Assembly: GCA_946803715.1 (NCBI GenBank)
Contig: CAMPET010000253.1
Location: forward strand, 2,464 to 66,463
Length of the DNA stretch: 64,000 nucleotides
DNA from: Beroe ovata
Lineage: Eukaryota > Ctenophora > Nuda > Beroida > Beroidae
Direction: 5' to 3'
The position numbers and the translations under genes are program-made. Below, piece by piece: positions 60,001 to 64,000 of the stretch. The notes beneath the pieces were generated by a model, which searched no databases, was not told the origin of the DNA, and worked only from the letters and a program-made list of their open reading frames with translations. Within the stretch, counting starts at the first letter, position 1. Each line of letters starts with the position of its first letter.

Positions 60001-63000
60001 AATAGATAAAGGATAACAGAAACCCCAACAAGTTATGGACAAATTGACGACATATGAAACCATGCGAGCACATTTCAATAGAATGTGTTCCCAGCTCAAA
60101 TAGCAGATTGTGAATAGATTGGAAATAATTGTAAGATTTGTAAGGCAGGATGGCCGAGCGGTCTAAGGCGCTGGTTTTAGGCACCAGTTCGAAAGAGCGT
60201 GGGTTCGAATCCCACTTCTGTCAACCTTTTGGCCCACGACGATCACGTCCAACATAAAATTGTCATGTATGCTAGTTTCAGTCCGATAATTTAGAACTGG
60301 TATCACAGAATGGAGCTTGATTACAATAATCGATATTATCTTAAGTTTGGGGCGGATTTATCACGTGGAAGTCAATTATCTATCGAGACATGAATCAAAT
60401 CGAAAACTTGGGCGTAAGGACTGGAGAAATTTAAAATTAATACTAAAGACTTTCCTTCCTATACATGGCAGGATGGCCGAGCGGTCTAAGGCGCTGGTTT
60501 TAGGCACCAGTTCGAAAGAGCGTGGGTTCGAATCCCACTCCTGTCAACCTTTTTGTTGAGCCATGGCATGATATGAGATTGCAACGCTTACCTGTTGAGA
60601 TTTTCATCTACTATGTTGGGTGTGATGTTCATAGCGCCTGCTGAACTGAGATTATTGCCCTCTTTTCGATTGAGCAAGGCCCCTGATCCCATGCTTGTGT
60701 CCACAACAAAATCTCTGAACAGATCAGATCATCATATTCGGAGATACTCGGGTACCAAGTTGCACAGGGCCGCTTATCCTGCAGTCGGGGGTACCCACCC
60801 TGCAATTTCGTATCTTGGTACCTTGGTACTTGATTCCATGGTTGTTTAGAGAAATTTTCTCCCTCCTCAATCACCCTTTTTGTTTTACAAAAAGGCATTG
60901 GAGAAAAGGTAGCTCAATTTCTATCCCCTCATCATTGTTTCCTTGAATTTGGAGCGCTGATTCCATTTTTCGATGTCCCAATGCTATATGACCACGCCCT
61001 ATGTCATTTATGTCAAATATGTGGTCATATAAGGGCCTCGCACGTTTACTTACTACGTCTACTTAGTTTCCGTGACTAAATTATCCCCATATTATAGTAG
61101 CTTTGAGTGCTGATTACATTTTTGGAGGTCCGAAGGCTCTACGACTAACGTATCTGCCAGCTCAATTCAATTAAGGGGTCGGATAAGGGTCTCGGACGTC
61201 TTCCTACTTCGCTTACTTACAGTACCTAGTTCACATGACTTAACATCATTTTCTATATAATTTTGGGCACTGAATTCATTTTTGAGATCCAAATGCTCTG
61301 CAGCCACCACCTAGGTCGATAAGGGGTCAGATAAAGGTCTCAGACAGCTACTTACAGCTTCTTCTCAATTGTCATATCTTAGTTACCAATTCATACGCTG
61401 ATTACATTTTCCGTGGTCCGAATGCTCTGTGACTACATGCCTGCCAGCTCAAGTCAAATAAGGGGTCGGATGAGGGTCTTAGATGTCTACTTACTACGTC
61501 TACTCATTTTTCACAATAATCGGCATTTATTGATGTATATTTTACTATTTTAGTTCCCAGGTACAAACTGGCTTTTCGATTTTCAGCAGATGACCACGTA
61601 TTTTAGTTATCAGTTGCTAACATACATTTTTTAGAAAATAGGCCGACCCACCGGCCCTGAGTGTGCAACTTAGTACCCAAACAGCCCCCCCCTCCCGTCA
61701 TCATCAGTAGTATAGCGTAGATGAAGTATAGCGGGAGTTGAAGGAAACGACTCCGAGGGTGCATCTAGACGGTACCTGTCCGCTGGAACTCCTTCCTTAT
61801 CCTCACTGTCTTCATCCTTACAGCGCATCTTCTCGTCACTCCTCAAACATTCGTGAATGTGGTCCAACAACTCTGGCAATGACATTGATGATAACATACA
61901 GGGTGTCATAAAAAAGTGGACAAAAGTAAACGTCCATATCTCAGCTTCTGTTTGGAGTTTCCCGATGAAATTTGGAGGTGTGGTAGATATTGGCAATAAG
62001 TTTTCCCGACCAAATTTTCAAGACTCCAGCACAAAAACTCCCCGAGTTATCATCAAAAAACTTACTTTTAAGTTATTCTTCATTTCTAATGCTGTCTATA
62101 ACTCCGGTCGTGTTTGGAGATTAACAAAGAAATTTTCAGCGTAGAAAGACATCACTTGCACCTACTTGCTCAAAAAATTTCAAGTATCTACCTCAAAAAT
62201 TGACAGAGAAATTGGCAAAAACTAGAGAACTGCTTTTGTCGACTTCATTCATCGACAACGCACGATCTGAGCGTCAAAAATGAATGCAGACTTCAACATA
62301 ACAATGCCCAACTATTCCAGAACAAATCCTGAAAATTTCGTCAAGTTATTTCAAAAACGTCGGAGATACGCAAGTTTTTGTAGAGCACACCGATGTTGAT
62401 ATCTACTGTTGTCCAATTTTTTGACACACCCTGTACCTATAATACAAATATTCAAAACTAGGACTTATAAAACGTATTTTAGCACACTATAAATAGTACA
62501 TCCCACAAAGAAACCTATGAGTAACTCATGAGAGTCGTGTTGGTTGTAACCCAAATACTGGCTGTACGTTAGTTCTATCTCATGTTTGAGTGAGGAAGTA
62601 TCCAGCTGAGAATACTGGCCTGATCTTGCTTTCTTCAACAAGGTCTGCAGTTCACGTCCGATGCCAGACTTAGCGAATTGTTCATCGTCTAGAATTTGTG
62701 TTAGCCGTTAGGTTACAGTACAGGTTCATATACCTATACTGTAGGGACTTTATAGCATGATTTACGTGGAGTTCAGCTAATTGATCATTATCATGTCAAT
62801 AAGGTGGATTGCTACTCCACTGAAAAACCTGTCAAGAGGGAGGAAACAGAAGGAATGGAAAAGAGGAGTTGGATGACTGCATTCATGTAACAGGTGTTGC
62901 CCAAGTTGGTCAGTCCAACTACCATTTTACACCCGTCAGCAGCTGGGAATAGGCTGATACTAACGAATGAAATAATCACAGAAGATCATATCTACACGTG

Positions 63001-63380
63001 ACTAATGCCATTCATCATTCCACGGGAACATAATAACATTCGGGAGCTGCATTATTATATATGTAAACATTTCAAAAGGAAATTTGTGAAAGAGACCGAG
63101 CTTTGCTTATAAGTGGAACTAAATTCACAATACTCAAAGGAATCCTATGATGAGAATTTCATGAATCTCGTTACTATTATTACTGAATGATCAGATCACT
63201 GGTTATTATTTGCATTACTGAGAGGCAATATTCAATATCAATCAGAATCTCGCTACTAAACTCACATTTCAAGTCATTCTTATCATTTCTGTCATTAGTT
63301 TCTTTTCCATCGGCTAAACTGCTGTTTCCTTCCCCATAAAAAGTAGACATAGGTTCATGCTCGCCATCAATTAATGTCAT
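54045..63380 (-). CDS. USP4/11/15-type ubiquitin-specific protease with an internal RING-like zinc module
   Basis: Fifteen exons, all phases agreeing: 63266-63380, 62829-62942, 62515-62688, 61776-61872, 60592-60714, 59547-59796, 59309-59450, 59076-59127, 58484-58883, 56015-56125, 55696-55899, 55172-55479, 54698-54833, 54360-54492, 54045-54244; about 852 residues. The Cys box is [18 protein letters not shown] (Cys56), the QQD-type box [20 protein letters not shown], then [17 protein letters not shown] and an internal ubiquitin-like stretch ([18 protein letters not shown]). Residues 490-594 carry C506-x2-C509, H521-x2-C524, C543-x2-C546, C559-x2-C562, a RING-like array. Then [38 protein letters not shown], the catalytic His792 in GGGHYTA, and AYVLLYR. 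It removes ubiquitin from substrates. The DUSP-UBL N-terminus of USP15 is absent in this model. Introns hold sulfatase 2 and two tRNA genes. Confidence 0.88.
54895..55045. repeat. Imperfect inverted repeat in a USP intron
   Basis: GATTTGTTCATCTCTTGATTAG near 54937-54958 pairs with CTAATCAAGAGATGAACATT near 54997-55016, and the outer parts (TGCTGTTACGAATCG, GATCTCATATGATT) have weaker partners to 55040. It lies between the exons ending at 55172 and starting at 54833. A neighbouring intron (54505-54630) has tandem CCCAATTAGYSSTCAATYA units. Confidence 0.75.
56597..58332 (+). CDS. ARSB/I/J-type arylsulfatase, copy 2, nested in a USP intron
   Basis: Exons 56597-56768 and 56846-58332 with a 77-nt intron give 552 residues. 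The start chosen is the Met of [20 protein letters not shown], a good signal peptide; the frame is open further upstream but runs through a CpG-rich repeat remnant and would bury the signal. Active-site residues match copy 1: DD in [15 protein letters not shown] (Cys70), [24 protein letters not shown] and [11 protein letters not shown]. Compared with copy 1 the signal peptide and last residues differ, and several internal residues change (GGEDYW to GAEDYW; a deletion of five residues near TNFTQE). Predicted to hydrolyse sulfate esters of glycosaminoglycans. It lies wholly within the intron between USP exons 58484-58883 and 56015-56125, on the opposite strand. Confidence 0.93.
58973..59085. repeat. 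34-bp tandem repeat carrying copies of a USP splice donor
   Basis: Three full units and part of a fourth, each containing GGTTACCTGAATGYCWGGTT and CCTGATAATGCTGC. On the minus strand each unit presents ATTCAG/GTAACC, the same donor that ends USP exon 59076-59127. Only the first donor is needed for the frame; the others are potential decoys. Confidence 0.85.
60144..60223 (+). tRNA. tRNA-Leu (TAG anticodon)
   Basis: 80-nt cloverleaf. Acceptor GGCAGGA pairs with TTCTGTC plus discriminator A; D arm TGGCCGAGCGG (A box); anticodon stem CTGGT/ACCAG with loop TTTAGGC (anticodon TAG, reads CUA); a long variable arm; T arm GTGGGTTCGAATCCCAC (B box). A TTTT terminator follows two bases after the ACC. 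It lies in the intron between USP exons 60592-60714 and 59547-59796, on the opposite strand. Confidence 0.95.
60467..60546 (+). tRNA. tRNA-Leu (TAG anticodon), second copy
   Basis: Same as the copy 323 bp upstream except one base in the 3' acceptor strand (TCCTGTC instead of TTCTGTC), which turns a G-U pair into G-C. Followed by ACCTTTTT as Pol III terminator. It lies in the same USP intron. The flanks of the two copies are not similar beyond a few bases. Confidence 0.95.
60955..61520. repeat. Four diverged tandem units of about 140 bp
   Basis: Units begin near 60966, 61118, 61275 and 61408. Each has a GATTACATTTTT-like start, GGTCCGAATGCTCT-like middle, then AAGGGGTCGGATAAGGGTCT and TACTTACTACGTCTACT-like ends. 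They lie in a USP intron and have no coding content. Confidence 0.75.
61899..62433. mobile_element. MITE-like element with TA target duplication
   Basis: A 535-bp segment whose left end CAGGGTGTCATAAAAAAGTG is mirrored by the right end (reverse complement CAGGGTGTGTCAAAAAATTG), each followed by GACAA or GGACAA. TA flanks both sides (61897-61898 and 62434-62435), as expected for a Tc1/mariner-type non-autonomous transposon. No transposase ORF inside. It lies in a USP intron, its left end 24 nt upstream of the acceptor of exon 61776-61872 as read on the minus strand. Confidence 0.85.
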
Positions 63381-63715
63381 ACCTGCAAGTTTTTACACAA
63401 TCATGAATTGATAACTTGCCAAGCTTTGGATCCATGTACAAATGTATTGAGACAAATTTAAATGAAGGAATGAATTTGAGACCATAGTCAATTCTTATGA
63501 TGGCCAATTTAAAAATAATGAATAATTGTATACAACACCATATCTAGGCATGATTTCACAAGCATAGGTGAAAAAAACTTAATCACAGTTCATTCATCAC
63601 GACACAATTTTAGTTTAACAGCACGTAAAAACATCCCCAATTATTTCTGTGATATAAATCAAAACTCAATCAGATTACAGGAGATTATCAAAAGTTGAAT
63701 CCTTCAGAAGAGACC
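63381..63715. other. Short spacer between USP and LAMTOR5-like gene
   Basis: AT-rich, no repeat or exon recognised. It must hold the USP 5' UTR and promoter if the chosen Met at 63380 is the true start. Confidence 0.4.
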
Positions 63716-63907
63716 TCATGCATTGTCAGACAGTATTGCAAACACGATCTTATTGACTGATTTGACAGCAATTTTCAAGTTATTGTATTCAATACATGAT
63801 GTTCCTCTAGACCCTCCAGGAAGACTAGAAGCATGCTTTGCTATGAGAGAAATATTATGTGCCACGCCATCAGCAACTTTTCCTTCCTTGCAAATAACAA
63901 GACCCTC
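63716..63907 (-). CDS. LAMTOR5/HBXIP-like roadblock protein, last exon (partial gene)
   Basis: After the acceptor (TGAAATTTCAG-type sequence ending at 63908) the frame opens in phase 0 and reads EGLVICKEGKVADGVAHNIS, then LIAKHASSLPGG, CIEYNNLKIAVKSVNKIVFA and stops after SDNA. The order of Gly-Leu-x-Ile-Cys, a short helix with Ala/Leu, then Ile-Glu-Tyr-Asn-Asn and a strand ending in a hydrophobic Val-Phe-Ala-Ile resembles LAMTOR5, a roadblock-fold subunit of the Ragulator complex that anchors Rag GTPases and mTORC1 to lysosomes. Upstream exons lie beyond the window. LAMTOR4 or another roadblock protein is possible. Confidence 0.5.
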   Translation of the reverse strand, partial: EGLVICKEGKVADGVAHNISLIAKHASSLPGGSRGTSCIEYNNLKIAVKSVNKIVFAILSDNA

Positions 63908-64000
63908 CTGAAATTAGCCAATCTTTCATCCTGCTGTTCTGTCAATTTGAATCACAAGAACAATATTCATCATCAAATGCAATACCTGATTCAAGCAAAC

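Overview
The window is eukaryotic and almost certainly from an invertebrate animal. Genes are split by short GT-AG introns (about 60 nt to 1.7 kb), and the set is typical of Metazoa: an ELO-type elongase, a claudin-like tetraspan, PKA catalytic subunit, CASC3/Barentsz, DENND6, NAA80, a class A GPCR, a CD225 protein, ARSB-type sulfatases and a USP4/11/15-type deubiquitinase. Compact genes, genes nested in introns, many (CA)n tracts and minisatellites, and one assembly gap (35869-36241) fit an early-branching or other small-genome invertebrate (sponge, placozoan, cnidarian or tunicate-like). The phylum cannot be fixed from the sequence alone. Exon models below were built by hand from reading frame, splice-site and phase agreement, so boundaries may be off by a base or two.

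Layout. 1-5.3 kb (minus): start of an ELO-family elongase, a tandem duplication, a single-exon claudin-like gene and a BTB/POZ gene. 5.5-6.3 kb: a CpG-rich dispersed repeat. 6.5-13.1 kb (minus): DENND6 (9 exons), NAA80 (3 exons) and an intronless AGPS ending in a peroxisomal SKL signal. 13-15 kb: repeats. 15.3-19 kb (plus): a small secreted protein and a PKA catalytic gene with two alternative C-terminal exon sets. 22.3-30.5 kb (minus): 14-exon CASC3 with an EF-hand gene nested on the plus strand. 30.8-34.8 kb (minus): an intronless RPUSD2-like protein that seems to have lost its catalytic aspartate, a small membrane-protein exon, and a CD225 protein. 38.8-43.3 kb (minus): a 12-exon GPCR with a cytoplasmic loop of about 445 residues. 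43.3-50.3 kb: repeat-rich, without a gene I can support. 50.3-64 kb: two ARSB-like sulfatase genes (plus), a 15-exon USP gene (minus) that holds the second sulfatase and two tRNA-Leu genes in its introns, and a LAMTOR5-like last exon at the right edge.

The genes are ordinary cell-biology genes and do not form one pathway. The most unusual points are a RING-like zinc module inside the USP catalytic domain, the change of AGPS targeting to a C-terminal PTS1, alternative C-lobe cassettes in the PKA gene, the apparently inactive pseudouridine synthase, and a sulfatase copy inside the USP gene that shares a near-identical 355-bp tract with its neighbour.
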